Part shown: piece by piece, positions 29,130 through 37,651 of the stretch
How the letters are laid out: each line of letters begins with the position of its first letter
Position numbering within the stretch: the stretch's first letter is position 1
Origin: Myxococcus stipitatus
GTDB lineage: Bacteria; Myxococcota; Myxococcia; Myxococcales; Myxococcaceae
Length of the DNA stretch: 64,000 nucleotides
Assembly: GCF_037414475.1 (NCBI RefSeq)
Contig: NZ_CP147913.1
Coordinates: 10,178,501 to 10,242,500 of the forward strand
Reading direction: 5' to 3'
Program-made: the position numbers and the translations under genes
Notes under the pieces: generated by a model
What the model was told of the DNA's origin: nothing
Seen by the model: the letters and a program-made list of their open reading frames with translations, nothing else
Database searches by the model: none

Positions 29130-29861
29130 ATGACCAAGCTCAACCAGATCATCGCGGTCGAGAAGGGCGTCAAGAGCCGCTCCCAGCAGGAGCTGACCCA
29201 GGCGCACCACGACCTCCAGAAGCCGCAACTGCTCAACGGTATCGCCCGCACCTACCAGCCCCGTGACGAGGAGGGTGAACGCTTCCCCCCTGAGTCCACG
29301 CGCGTGCAGGTGCGCACCGACGACGTGCTGAAGAAGACGAAGGAGATCCTCACCCGTCTCTTCGACGTCACCGCCACCAAGGACCTCACCAACTGCCATG
29401 CGAAGGCGGACGTTCGCGTCGACGGCAAGGTGCTCCTCAAGGGCGCCCCCGCCACGTACCTGCTCTTCCTGGAGAAGCAGCTGGTGGACCTGCACACCTT
29501 CGTGAAGAAGCTGCCCACGCTGGACCCGTCGGAGACCTGGATTCCAGACCCGGCGCAGGGACTGTGGGCCACCGAGCCGGTGCAGACCGCCAAGACGAAG
29601 CGAGTCCCTCGCAACCACGTGAAGGCCGAGGCCACCGACAAGCACCCCGCGCAGGTCGAGGTGTACTACGAGGATATCGTCGTCGGTTACTGGAAGACGG
29701 TGAAGTACTCGGGCGCCCTTCCCGCCCTCCGGGTTCATGAGCTGCTCGAGCGCGTGGAGAAGCTCCAGCAAGCCGTCAAGTTCGCGCGTGAGGAAGCCAA
29801 CGGCGTGGAGGCCCAGGAGCTGAAGTCGGGCGACTCCATCCTCGGCTACCTCCTGGGCTAG
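29130..29861 (+). CDS. Conserved DUF7873-type protein
   Basis: 243 residues, no signal peptide or membrane helix. The sequence matches a widely conserved soluble bacterial protein family (as I recall, DUF7873) along its full length: IIAVEKGVKSRSQQELTQAH, TYQPRDEEGERFPPES, TNCHAKADVRVDGKVL, FLEKQLVDLHTFVKKLPTLD and a C-terminal AREEANGVEAQE. Function unknown. The ATG at 29130 begins the conserved region. Confidence 0.82.
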   Translation: MTKLNQIIAVEKGVKSRSQQELTQAHHDLQKPQLLNGIARTYQPRDEEGERFPPESTRVQVRTDDVLKKTKEILTRLFDVTATKDLTNCHAKADVRVDGKVLLKGAPATYLLFLEKQLVDLHTFVKKLPTLDPSETWIPDPAQGLWATEPVQTAKTKRVPRNHVKAEATDKHPAQVEVYYEDIVVGYWKTVKYSGALPALRVHELLERVEKLQQAVKFAREEANGVEAQELKSGDSILGYLLG

Positions 29862-30362
29862 GCCCCAAGGCCTGGCGCGCACTGTTTCAGGAGTCCAAAC
29901 TCAAACTCAGCAGCAAGTTGACGCCGAGCGTTCCCGCGTCGCCTCCAGTGCAGGTTCGAACCCTGCCCCCGCCATCTCCTCCCGTGTGGCGGGGTAGCCC
30001 AATCGGTAGAGGCAAGCGCGACACATCGGGTGACGCGAAGCACCCCAGCTTCAGACTCTCACTCCAGACTCAGCATTCGCCGTCGCAGGTCCGATCTACC
30101 GTCTTCGCCCATCACCTCGAGATGCTGGTGCAATTCCGGCCCGCCGCTTTCTTCCGCTCGCGCGGCGGTCGTTCAATCGCAGGACACGAGGCATCATCCT
30201 GAGGCGAAGACTTAAACGTGCGGACCTCATCCATGGCGGCACAACCGGGCCCGGCAGGAGGATACCCTGACCGGGCCCACTTATTAGAAATCTGCAGTGT
30301 CAGCGGCAATACACGCGTGGGGTTGCCGGATGGGTTTCGGAGGACTTCAATGCGGAGTCGCG
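29862..30362. other. Gene-free interval around the tRNA-like element
   Basis: Besides the tRNA halves, a second weak T-arm-like stretch with CTTCGCC (30103-30109) could also pair with the GGCGGGG acceptor strand using two G-T pairs. A perfect hairpin GGGCCCGG (30247-30254) / CCGGGCCC (30271-30278) with a 16-base loop precedes the TPR gene. No protein gene is supported here. Confidence 0.5.
29935..30020 (+). tRNA. Candidate circularly permuted tRNA-like element
   Basis: The 3' half comes first: T-stem GCAGG (29950-29954), T-loop TTCGAAC, GCAGG partner CCTGC (29962-29966), acceptor strand CCCCGCC (29967-29973) and discriminator A (29974). Thirteen bases later the 5' half begins: GGCGGGG (29988-29994), which pairs perfectly over 7 bp with CCCCGCC, then T8-A9, and a D-arm GCCC/AGGC (29997-30013) with the invariant GG in its loop. 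An anticodon stem can be drawn from GCGCG (30016-30020) to CGCGT (29935-29939), but the anticodon is not readable. No CCA is encoded. Alternatively these are remnants of two tandem tRNA genes. Confidence 0.5.
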
Positions 30363-31016
30363 ATGCTGTTCGGAAGCAAGACTCCCCCCTCTCGTTCAGA
30401 GCTCATCACCGAGGCGGACCTGGCGCGCTCGAAGGGCCGGCTCAACAAGGCCATCTCCGGTTATCGGAAGGCCCTGGAGCTCGAGCCCAAGGACGCTGTC
30501 GTGCTGGGAAAGCTCGCGCCATTGCTGGCGCGGACGCGTCAGCCGCAAGCGGCGCTCGAGAGCTTCCGCGCCGCGGCGCAGGCCCATCTCGACAAGGGCT
30601 TCGCGGACAAGGCCCTGGCCGTCTACGCCCAGGCGACGGAGCTGTTCCCGCTCGATTTGGACCTGTGGCGGCAGGTGTCCCAGCTCCATGTGCAGAAAGG
30701 TCATCGCGCGGAAGGAGTGAAGACCTTGCTGCGCGGCAGGCTCCACTTCCGACGAAGCGGCGAGCGGCCCGGAGCCATCCAGCTCTTGCGTGAGACACTC
30801 GCGCTGGATGCGACGCTGTTCGAGGTGAAGCTGGACCTGGCGCTCCAGCTCTCACGACAACAGCAGCGCGAGGAGGCCCTGGCGCTGTTGGAGCCGCTGG
30901 TCGCGGAAGCACGCGGGAAGCGGCACCTGTGCAGGTTGCGCTGGACGCAGGCCCAGGTGACGCCTGGCATGGGCACCTTCATCGCGTGGCTGCGAGCGTG
31001 GGTGCTGGGGCGCTGA
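30363..31016 (+). CDS. Tetratricopeptide-repeat protein
   Basis: 217 residues composed of helical TPR units (GRLNKAISGYRKALELEPKD, FADKALAVYAQATELFP, RPGAIQLLRETLALD). TPR proteins are protein-binding scaffolds; no enzymatic domain is present. The ATG at 30363 has GGAG five bases upstream and starts a soluble protein; an in-frame GTG at 30297 overlaps nothing useful. Myxobacterial genomes carry many similar proteins starting MLFGSK. It is convergent with the TetR gene, two stop codons lying one base apart. Confidence 0.82.
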   Translation: MLFGSKTPPSRSELITEADLARSKGRLNKAISGYRKALELEPKDAVVLGKLAPLLARTRQPQAALESFRAAAQAHLDKGFADKALAVYAQATELFPLDLDLWRQVSQLHVQKGHRAEGVKTLLRGRLHFRRSGERPGAIQLLRETLALDATLFEVKLDLALQLSRQQQREEALALLEPLVAEARGKRHLCRLRWTQAQVTPGMGTFIAWLRAWVLGR

Positions 31017-31017
31017 C

Positions 31018-31626
31018 TCACGCGCCTCGGCGTGCCTGAGGCTTGACGCTCCGCCAGGCCAACCTCGGCAGCTGACTTCGCATCCATGCCGGGTCCAATG
31101 GCGCGCCCCCGAGGAATCGCCGGCAGGCCTCGTGGCTCGGGCCCAGGAGCACCACGTCCAGAAGCAACGTGGGCCACGACGGCAGAGCGCCCTCCGCGAC
31201 GAAGCGCGCGACATGTTCGACGATGGGCGCCAGCAACTCCGCCTTGCGCGCGAGGAGGACCTCCGCCGCGTCCGCGCCCAACTCCATGGCCATCGCCTGG
31301 TACATGAAGCGGCCCTCGTCGCGGTGGGAGAGAATCCACTCGAGATGGCCATCCACCAGCGCCACCACCGCCTCCTCCGCCGTGGCCGTGGGAACCACCC
31401 GGGAGACCAGGTGCGTGAAGAGCCGCTCGAAGGTGCGAATCAACAGCGCAAGCGTCAGGTCCGGGAGCCCATCGAACAGGTGATAGACGCTCGAAGGGCT
31501 CGCCCCCGCGGCCTTGCGGATGTCCTCGATGCCCGTGCCGAGCAGCCCCTGCTCCGAGAAGCATCGCAGCGCGGCATCCAGCAGCGCGTCGCGCCGCTTC
31601 ACGCCATCCCGTCGTGCTGGCCCCAT
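31018..31626 (-). CDS. TetR-family transcriptional regulator
   Basis: 202 residues. The helix-turn-helix lies at about 10-55 (TGIEDIRKAAGASPSSVYHLF). The C-terminal domain has the FMYQAMAMELGADAAE helix found in TetR proteins with small hydrophobic ligands. Its start faces the SDR gene region across 680 bases, and the perfect 25-base palindrome before the SDR gene is a candidate operator for it or for another regulator. No own-promoter palindrome was found. Confidence 0.88.
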   Translation of the reverse strand: MGPARRDGVKRRDALLDAALRCFSEQGLLGTGIEDIRKAAGASPSSVYHLFDGLPDLTLALLIRTFERLFTHLVSRVVPTATAEEAVVALVDGHLEWILSHRDEGRFMYQAMAMELGADAAEVLLARKAELLAPIVEHVARFVAEGALPSWPTLLLDVVLLGPSHEACRRFLGGAPLDPAWMRSQLPRLAWRSVKPQARRGA

Positions 31627-31809
31627 GCCCCTCCCCTACGCGCTGCCCCTGCGTGGATCACCGCCTTCGCCCCTCGCGCACCAACGGACTGTTCTCCCCA
31701 AGACCAGGCTGGCCTCGTTGACGGCAGAGCGTACCGCTGATGCCTACCGAGCAGAACACTATTGGTTCCGGACAAAGGCAACGACTCGAGACAAGACTGA
31801 CGGCCCCCC

Positions 31810-32220
31810 GTGGCTCATCATCACACGGACGCGCGCTCAGTCCCCAAACGCTCACATCCACACGGGACGTTACATCCAGACCGCCCCGGACCAAGATGGG
31901 GGGTCTGTAACAATTCAAGACAAGCCACCCAATGGCCCTCCTGGAAGAACACCCCCAGCAGGAACTACTACTTGCGGGGGGCACAGATCTTCGCCGTGAC
32001 CAGCAAGGACCCAACGGCGACCGACGATGCGTGCCTGTATATCCTCGACACCCACAACAATGTGCGCTGGCAGATGTGCGACGGGGTCAATCGAAGAGGT
32101 CGCATCGCGGTGTCCCCTGTCCAGATTGTAGGGCCAGGCGGGCCAATCGCCGCCCAAGCTGGCATCACTTGCAGCGCTCCAGGCTCGTGGGGCTGGGCTG
32201 CGTTCATCTACGTCTCTCAC
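31810..32220 (+). pseudogene. Possible remnant of a small protein gene
   Basis: Within the 678 bases between the TetR and SDR genes, the stretch 31960-32220 has protein-like codon use and reads RGAQIFAVTSKDPTATDD followed by LYILDTHNNVRWQMCDG and APGSWGWAAFIYVSHQ. It has no stop of its own and continues in frame into the SDR gene, and its upstream part seems to carry on in another frame, as expected for a frameshifted relic. The family is not recognised. The whole interval is less GC-rich than the neighbours. Confidence 0.35.
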
Positions 32221-32253
32221 CAGGTGCGTCCCCCCACCTCATCGGCCCCGCCA

Positions 32254-32278
32254 GAAACTGGAACATTCTTCCAGTTTC
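32254..32278. promoter_or_regulatory. 25-base perfect palindrome before the SDR gene
   Basis: GAAACTGGAA (32254-32263), spacer CATTC, TTCCAGTTTC (32269-32278). The arms are perfect and AT-richer than the surroundings. It lies 26 bases before the SDR start, where a repressor or activator would control the SDR-oxyR pair. It lacks a T-run, so a terminator is unlikely. Confidence 0.65.
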
Positions 32279-32304
32279 ACCGAGAGGCTGGCAGGCTTTC
32301 GCGC

Positions 32305-33120
32305 ATGACTGACCTCATCCTCACGGGTGCGTCCCGAGGCATTGGCGCCGCGCTGGCCCGGGCACTCGCGAAGTCACGTGAGTACCGGCTCATCCTCGTG
32401 GCCAGGGACCGTCCCCGGTTGGAGGCCCTGGCCAGCGCCATCCAGAAAGATGGCGGAGAGGCAATCGTTGTCACTGGGGATCTGTCCACGCTCTCCGGGG
32501 CCCGCGCACTGGGTCAGCGGCTCGTGGAACAAGTGACTCCCGGAGCCACGCTGGTGCACAACGCGGGCATCTGGCCCTCCCGGCGTGAGCTCACAGTGGA
32601 TGGATTCGAGACAGGCTTCGCGGTGAATCACGCCGCGCCGCTGCTGATGCAGCAGGCCCTGCTCGAGGCGAAGCGACTGCGGCGCATCCTGCTGGTGAGC
32701 GCGGGACTGTTGGTGAAAGGTCGGTTCGACGCCGCGCGGACCCCCATCGGGGAGGACTTCTCCAGCCTCCGCACGTACTGCGACACCAAGCTGGGTTTCG
32801 CCCTGGAGATGCGCGACGTGGCCGCCACTCATCCGGAGCTGGATGTGCTGGTCCTCCACCCAGGAGTCGTGCGCACGGACCTGGGAGCCCGCACGGGCCC
32901 CATCGGCTGGGTGCTCTCGCTCGTGAAACGGGGATGGGAAACGCCTGAGGTCTGCGCCGAGCGCCTCTCGCGAATCCTCGCCAAGGAGCGCTGGTCTCCT
33001 CCGGGTCAGGCGCACTGGTACGTGGAGGAAGCGGAGCAGCCTTGGCCTCCGGTGACGGAGGATGCCGCCACCCGGCGCGCCGTGCGCGAAGTCCATGAAC
33101 GGCTGCGCGCCATGGGCTGA
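32305..33120 (+). CDS. Short-chain dehydrogenase/reductase
   Basis: 271 residues. Nucleotide motif TGASRGIGAALARAL, NAG element in LVHNAGIWPSRR, catalytic Ser in LLVSAGLL and the YxxxK equivalent read as YCDTKL. All classical SDR catalytic residues are therefore present. HPGVVRTDLG is the usual PG motif. It precedes an OxyR-like gene by 28 bases on the same strand, which suggests an oxidative or aldehyde stress role, though the substrate is unknown. Confidence 0.88.
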   Translation: MTDLILTGASRGIGAALARALAKSREYRLILVARDRPRLEALASAIQKDGGEAIVVTGDLSTLSGARALGQRLVEQVTPGATLVHNAGIWPSRRELTVDGFETGFAVNHAAPLLMQQALLEAKRLRRILLVSAGLLVKGRFDAARTPIGEDFSSLRTYCDTKLGFALEMRDVAATHPELDVLVLHPGVVRTDLGARTGPIGWVLSLVKRGWETPEVCAERLSRILAKERWSPPGQAHWYVEEAEQPWPPVTEDAATRRAVREVHERLRAMG

Positions 33121-33148
33121 GGTCCACCCATGATAGGGACAGGACATC

Positions 33149-34108
33149 GTGCACCTGAACCCCCACCCCTTCACGCTCCGGCAGCTCCAGTACGCAGTCG
33201 CCGTCGCGGACACGCTGAGCTTCCGCAAGGCCGCGGCGTTGTGCCACGTCTCGCAGCCCTCCCTCAGCGCCCAGCTCGCACAGCTCGAGGAAGTGCTCGG
33301 CGTGCGGTTGTTCGAACGCGACCACAAGCGGGTGTTGCCCACGGCGGCCGGCCAACGGCTGTTGGAGCGGGCCCGGCGGTTGTTGCTGGAGGCCGATGAC
33401 CTTCAGGACGAGGCACGGCGCGTCGGAGATCCACTCGACGGGACGCTGCGCATCGGCATCATCCCCACCGTCTCCCCGTACCTGCTCCCCGCGCTCACGC
33501 CCGTGCTTCGCAAGCACTATCCCCGCCTGACGGTGGCCTGGGTGGAGGACAAGACCGAGGCCCTGACGCGAAGCCTGGAAGCAGGGCCACTCGACGCGGC
33601 GCTGCTCGCGCTGGAGGCAGATGTCGGTGACGTGGAGCGCGACGTCATCGCCAAGGACGCGTTCTTCGTGGTCGCCCCGAAGGGACACCCACTCGCGGCC
33701 AGGAACACACCCGTGTCCCTGGCGGAGCTGCGCGAGGCCAAGGTCCTCCTCCTGGACGAAGGCCACTGTCTGCGAGAGCAGGCACTCGCGTTCTGCACAC
33801 GCGCACGCGCCCACGAGCAGGAGTTCCGCGCCACCAGCCTGTCGACGCTCGCACAGATGGTCGCGGGCGGAGCGGGCGTCACCTTGCTGCCTGGGCTGGC
33901 CATTCCCACCGAGAGCCGCCGCGCTGAGCTTGTCGTGCGCCCCATCGCGCCCCCAGTGCCCCATCGAACCCTCGCGCTCGTCTGGCGCCGCAGCACGCCA
34001 CTCGCCGACGCGCTCCGAAGGCTCGCCGCCACCCTCCGGGATGGCTACCCGCAGGACACTCCCGCCCCACGCGGCACTCGCAAACCGCGCCCCAACCCCT
34101 CCCGCTAG
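33149..34108 (+). CDS. oxyR: OxyR-like LysR-family peroxide sensor
   Basis: 319 residues with a GTG start. N-terminal winged helix (about 8-66, TLSFRKAAALCHVSQPSLS). The C-terminal effector domain has Cys207 and Cys216 in GHCLREQALAFC, the spacing of the redox pair Cys199/Cys208 of E. coli OxyR, which forms a disulfide on contact with hydrogen peroxide. It follows the SDR gene. No catalase or peroxidase gene lies in the window. Its stop overlaps that of the convergent transporter gene by three bases. Confidence 0.88.
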   Translation: MHLNPHPFTLRQLQYAVAVADTLSFRKAAALCHVSQPSLSAQLAQLEEVLGVRLFERDHKRVLPTAAGQRLLERARRLLLEADDLQDEARRVGDPLDGTLRIGIIPTVSPYLLPALTPVLRKHYPRLTVAWVEDKTEALTRSLEAGPLDAALLALEADVGDVERDVIAKDAFFVVAPKGHPLAARNTPVSLAELREAKVLLLDEGHCLREQALAFCTRARAHEQEFRATSLSTLAQMVAGGAGVTLLPGLAIPTESRRAELVVRPIAPPVPHRTLALVWRRSTPLADALRRLAATLRDGYPQDTPAPRGTRKPRPNPSR

Positions 34109-34695
34109 AGGAGCCCTCCCATCCACGCACCGCCCAGCAGGATGGAGAGCGTGGAAGCACCTCGCGTCACGTGCGTGGCGACCTTCGCCGAGAGCCGGCG
34201 CGCCCTCGAGACAGCGGCGATGCCCGCCGTGAGCGCGGACATGGCCAGCGTGCTGCCCACCGAGAACCCACCCAGGAAGAGGGCCTGCTCGAGCCCCGTG
34301 CCGGACACCGTGACGGGAAGCAGCAACAACAGCGCTGAGGCGCCTGTCAGGCCGTGCACCAACCCCACGGCGACGACACCTCGAGTGGGCTGAGCCTCGG
34401 CCTCCACGCCCTGGCGCCGCGCCAATCCCCAGACGCCCATGCCCAACAGCGCGAGCCCCGCGACACGCTCCGCCCAGACATCGACGAACTCCAGATGCAC
34501 CGCGGACAAGAGCACCATGAGCACTCCCGCGGCGAGCAGCGTGCCCAGCCCGTGGCCCAGCCCCCACATCAACCCCACCCGCCATGCCCCGTGCTGTCGG
34601 CCGACCGACAACGGCGCGAGGCTCAGCAGATGGTCCGGCCCCGCCAGCGCATGCAGCGCACCTGAACCAACACCCGCGAGAGCAATCAATGGCAT
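34105..34695 (-). CDS. NicO/HupE-like metal transporter
   Basis: 196 residues with about six membrane helices. The first helix carries GALHALAGPDHLLSL, the His/Asp motif of the nickel/cobalt transporter superfamily (NicO, UreH, HupE), and a second glycine-rich block GGFSVGSTLAMS lies in helix five. The metal is not readable; nickel is the usual cargo. I chose the ATG at 34695, eight bases after AAAGGAG; an ATG at 34701 sits only two bases from it. It is convergent with oxyR. Confidence 0.78.
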   Translation of the reverse strand: MPLIALAGVGSGALHALAGPDHLLSLAPLSVGRQHGAWRVGLMWGLGHGLGTLLAAGVLMVLLSAVHLEFVDVWAERVAGLALLGMGVWGLARRQGVEAEAQPTRGVVAVGLVHGLTGASALLLLLPVTVSGTGLEQALFLGGFSVGSTLAMSALTAGIAAVSRARRLSAKVATHVTRGASTLSILLGGAWMGGLL

Positions 34696-34768
34696 GGGCA
34701 TGACTCCTTTCACCTGCGAGTCAAAAGATGCCCAGTCCTCTCTCATCGTTCCAAGACAACGTCTCGAT

Positions 34769-34797
34769 GAGGGTGATAGCCCAGGACTATCACCCTC
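34769..34797. promoter_or_regulatory. Perfect 11-bp inverted repeat upstream of the metal transporter gene
   Basis: GAGGGTGATAG (34769-34779), loop CCCAGGA, CTATCACCCTC (34787-34797). It lies between the metallo-hydrolase stop (34808) and the transporter start (34695), both on the minus strand. It may terminate the first gene or serve as a metal-responsive operator for the second. There is no T-run on the minus strand. Confidence 0.6.
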
Positions 34798-34807
34798 CCT
34801 CGCCGCC

Positions 34808-35884
34808 CTACCCCTCCGTGACGGGGCGAGGAGACAGCACGCCCTCCGTGACCTCGCGCCACCACGGGGTGGCCAACTCCCAGCGCGTCGGCTCCACCAC
34901 GGCGCCCAGGCGAGGGGTGAACAGCCGCACCTGCTGCTCGGTGGCCAGTTGGAGGAGCGTCTCCGCGGGCTCGTCCCACGGGTGCAGTCCCAGGTTGAAC
35001 GTAGCCCAGTGCACCGGCATCAGCGTTCCACCACCCAACATCGCGTGAGCCTTGAGCGCGTTCTCCGGGCCCAGGTGAATGCCGCCCCAGCTCGGGTGGA
35101 AAGCGCCGACCTCCAGCATCACCAAATCAAAGGGACCGTGCCGGCGTCCCACTTCGACCAGCTCGTCCGTCAGCCCCGTGTCGCCACTGAAGAACACGCG
35201 ATGCTTCTCGCCCTCCAACACCCACGACGCCCAAAGGGTCCGGTTGCGGTCCCCCAGACCACGACCCGAGAAGTGCTGCGACGGCGTGGCCGTGAACACC
35301 ACGGGCCCCACCTGGGTTCGCTCCCACCAGTCCAGTTCGGTGATGAGCTCCGGCGCGACGCCGTAGGCCTCCAGGTGCGCTCCGACGCCCAGCGCGGTGA
35401 CGAACCGGACCCGCCGCTTCGCGAGCGCCTCAATCGTGGGACGGCACAAGTGGTCGTAGTGGTCGTGCGACACCAGCACCGCATCCAGCTCCGGGAGCGC
35501 CTCCAGCGGCGCGGGCACGGCGTGGAATCGCCGAGGCCCCGCGAAGGACAAAGGGGAGGCGCGCTCGCCAAACACGGGGTCGGTCAGGATGCGCGCGCCG
35601 TCGAGCTCCAGGAGCATCGTGCTGTGCCCCAGCCACGTCACCCGGAACCCGGACTCGGGCCGGCGCATCCAGGACTCGACGGGGCTCACCAACGGCACGG
35701 GCCCGGGCGGCACGCGCTTCGAAGCCCCCAGGAAGAACTCACCCAACACCGGCAGCGGGTTGCCCTGGATGCCGGGCCCCACGGGCGCGGTGTTGCGGAA
35801 GCGGCCCTCCGCGAACTGGCGGGAGGCACGCACCCGCTCGAGTCGCACCCCAGAGAACTGACAAGCATGGCGGGAAGGAGACAT
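34808..35884 (-). CDS. Metallo-beta-lactamase-fold hydrolase (UlaG/NAPE-PLD-like)
   Basis: 358 residues. Metal ligands are in SHDHYDHL and in FFSGDTG, with further His in PVHWATFNL, the arrangement found in NAPE-PLD-like and UlaG-like enzymes. WLGHSTMLLELDG is the family's entry strand. The first 70 residues are a basic extension. Its expected activity is hydrolysis of a phosphodiester or lactone; the substrate is unknown. The ATG at 35884 was preferred over an upstream GTG at 35890. Confidence 0.88.
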   Translation of the reverse strand: MSPSRHACQFSGVRLERVRASRQFAEGRFRNTAPVGPGIQGNPLPVLGEFFLGASKRVPPGPVPLVSPVESWMRRPESGFRVTWLGHSTMLLELDGARILTDPVFGERASPLSFAGPRRFHAVPAPLEALPELDAVLVSHDHYDHLCRPTIEALAKRRVRFVTALGVGAHLEAYGVAPELITELDWWERTQVGPVVFTATPSQHFSGRGLGDRNRTLWASWVLEGEKHRVFFSGDTGLTDELVEVGRRHGPFDLVMLEVGAFHPSWGGIHLGPENALKAHAMLGGGTLMPVHWATFNLGLHPWDEPAETLLQLATEQQVRLFTPRLGAVVEPTRWELATPWWREVTEGVLSPRPVTEG

Positions 35885-36066
35885 GCCCACATCTTTAACG
35901 ACCCGGGCACATCCCGGCCACCCCGCCAGGAGCGCAGGGCTGCACGCTGCCGGACGTTCGGCGACCTGGGTTCCGTCACCACCGACGTGCGGTCATCAAC
36001 AACACCGGCCCGCCCACCTGAGGCCCGTGGCCCTCGATGACCGACGAGGGCCACGCTCCGCAGTGC

Positions 36067-37542
36067 TCAGGGCGCTTCCGAGGCCGCCTGCGCCTCCGCC
36101 TTCGCCACCCGGGAGTGCCGCCTGCCGTAGCCGAAGTAGATGGCGAGCCCCAGCGCGAGCCAGATGATGAGGCGCAGCCACGTCTCCAGCCCCAGGCCCA
36201 GCATCAAGGCGCCACAGCAGAGGATGCCCAGCACGGGGACCACCGGGACGAATGGCGTGCGGAAGGGCCTGGGCAGGTCCGGCCGCGTGTAGCGGAGCAC
36301 CAGGATGCCCGCGCAGACGACCACGAACGCGAACAGCGTCCCGATGGACACCAGGTGCCCCAGCAGCCCGATGGGAAACAGCCCCGCCACCACCATGGAC
36401 ACGACGCCCGTGATGATGGTGGACACATAGGGCGTGCGAAAGCGCGGGTGGATGCGGCCGAAGAACGGCGGCAGCAACCCGTCGCGCGACATGGCGAAGA
36501 AGATGCGCGGCTGTCCCATCAGCATCACGAGCACCACCGACGCCAGTCCCGCGATGGCGCCCACTCCCACGATGGGCCTGAGCCAGTTCAGCGCGGGCCC
36601 GCCATGCGAGATGGCCACGTAGACGGGCTCGGGGACGTCGAGCGTGGAGTACGGCGCCATCCCCGTCATCACCCCGGACATCAACACGTAGAGAATCGTG
36701 CACACGACGAGCGAGCCGAGGATTCCGGCCGGCAGGTCTTTCGACGGGTTCTTCGTCTCCTGTGCCGCGGTGGAGACCGCATCGAAGCCGATGAACGCGA
36801 AGAAGATGACCCCCGCCCCCGCCAGGATGCCGCTCCATCCGAACTCACCGTAGCGGCCGGTGTTGGGCGGAATGAAGGGCGTCCAGTGCTCCCGCTCGAT
36901 GTGGAACGCCCCGAAGATGATGACCAGCAGGACGATGCCGACCTTCAGGAACACGATGAGGTTGTTGACCCGCGCCGACTCCCGCATGCCCACGACCAGC
37001 AGCACCGTGAGCACCCCCACGAGCAGCGCCGCCGGGAGGTTGACGATGGCTCCCGTGGCGTGAGGGATGAGCGAGCCGGGCGCCGTCTCGAAGGGTGCGT
37101 TCGACAGCGCCGCGGGGAGCGCTATCCCCACATAGTCGCGCAGGAAGGCCGTCATGTAACCGGACCAGCCCACCGCCACCGCGGACGATGCGAAGAGATA
37201 CTCCAGCATCAAGTCCCAGCCGATGATCCACGCCACCAGCTCGCCGAGCGTGGCGTAGCCGTACGTGTACGCGCTGCCCGCAACGGGAATCATCGAGGCG
37301 AACTCCGCGTAACACAGCCCCGCGAAGAGACACCCTATCCCCGCCAGGACGAACGATAGGACGATGGCGGGCCCCGCATGCTGCGCCGCCGCCGTCCCCG
37401 TCACGACGAAGATTCCCGCGCCGATGATGGCGCCAATACCCAGCAACGTCAGCTGGAGCCCATTGAGGGTGCGGTGCATCTCGTGCCCGCCGCCGTCCTC
37501 ATCCTGGAGCCTCGCGAGGCTCTTCTTCGACCAGATTCCCAC
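36067..37542 (-). CDS. APC-family amino acid permease
   Basis: 491 residues with 12 predicted membrane helices. The N-terminus has LTLLGIGAIIGAGIFVVTGTA, the unwound first-helix motif of APC transporters, and IGFDAVSTAAQETKNP marks helix six, both close to YfnA/CAT-type cationic or branched amino acid permeases. A basic C-terminal tail follows the last helix. GTG start at 37542. It stands alone, so the cargo is not indicated by context. Confidence 0.9.
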   Translation of the reverse strand: MGIWSKKSLARLQDEDGGGHEMHRTLNGLQLTLLGIGAIIGAGIFVVTGTAAAQHAGPAIVLSFVLAGIGCLFAGLCYAEFASMIPVAGSAYTYGYATLGELVAWIIGWDLMLEYLFASSAVAVGWSGYMTAFLRDYVGIALPAALSNAPFETAPGSLIPHATGAIVNLPAALLVGVLTVLLVVGMRESARVNNLIVFLKVGIVLLVIIFGAFHIEREHWTPFIPPNTGRYGEFGWSGILAGAGVIFFAFIGFDAVSTAAQETKNPSKDLPAGILGSLVVCTILYVLMSGVMTGMAPYSTLDVPEPVYVAISHGGPALNWLRPIVGVGAIAGLASVVLVMLMGQPRIFFAMSRDGLLPPFFGRIHPRFRTPYVSTIITGVVSMVVAGLFPIGLLGHLVSIGTLFAFVVVCAGILVLRYTRPDLPRPFRTPFVPVVPVLGILCCGALMLGLGLETWLRLIIWLALGLAIYFGYGRRHSRVAKAEAQAASEAP

Positions 37543-37651
37543 GGGCCCTAGTCAATGACGACTCGCGAACATTCGCAAGCACGGATGACATCCCCCTCAC
37601 GAAAGTGTCACCCGGCGAGCGGATTCCCGACACCCTGCGCCGCACACCTAC

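Noticed and set aside
29935..30110. Two-piece (permuted) tmRNA
   Set aside because: The order of halves fits, but the 5' half has a canonical tRNA D-arm with GG and the acceptor lacks the G3-U70 pair of alanine-charged tmRNA; no tag reading frame is visible.
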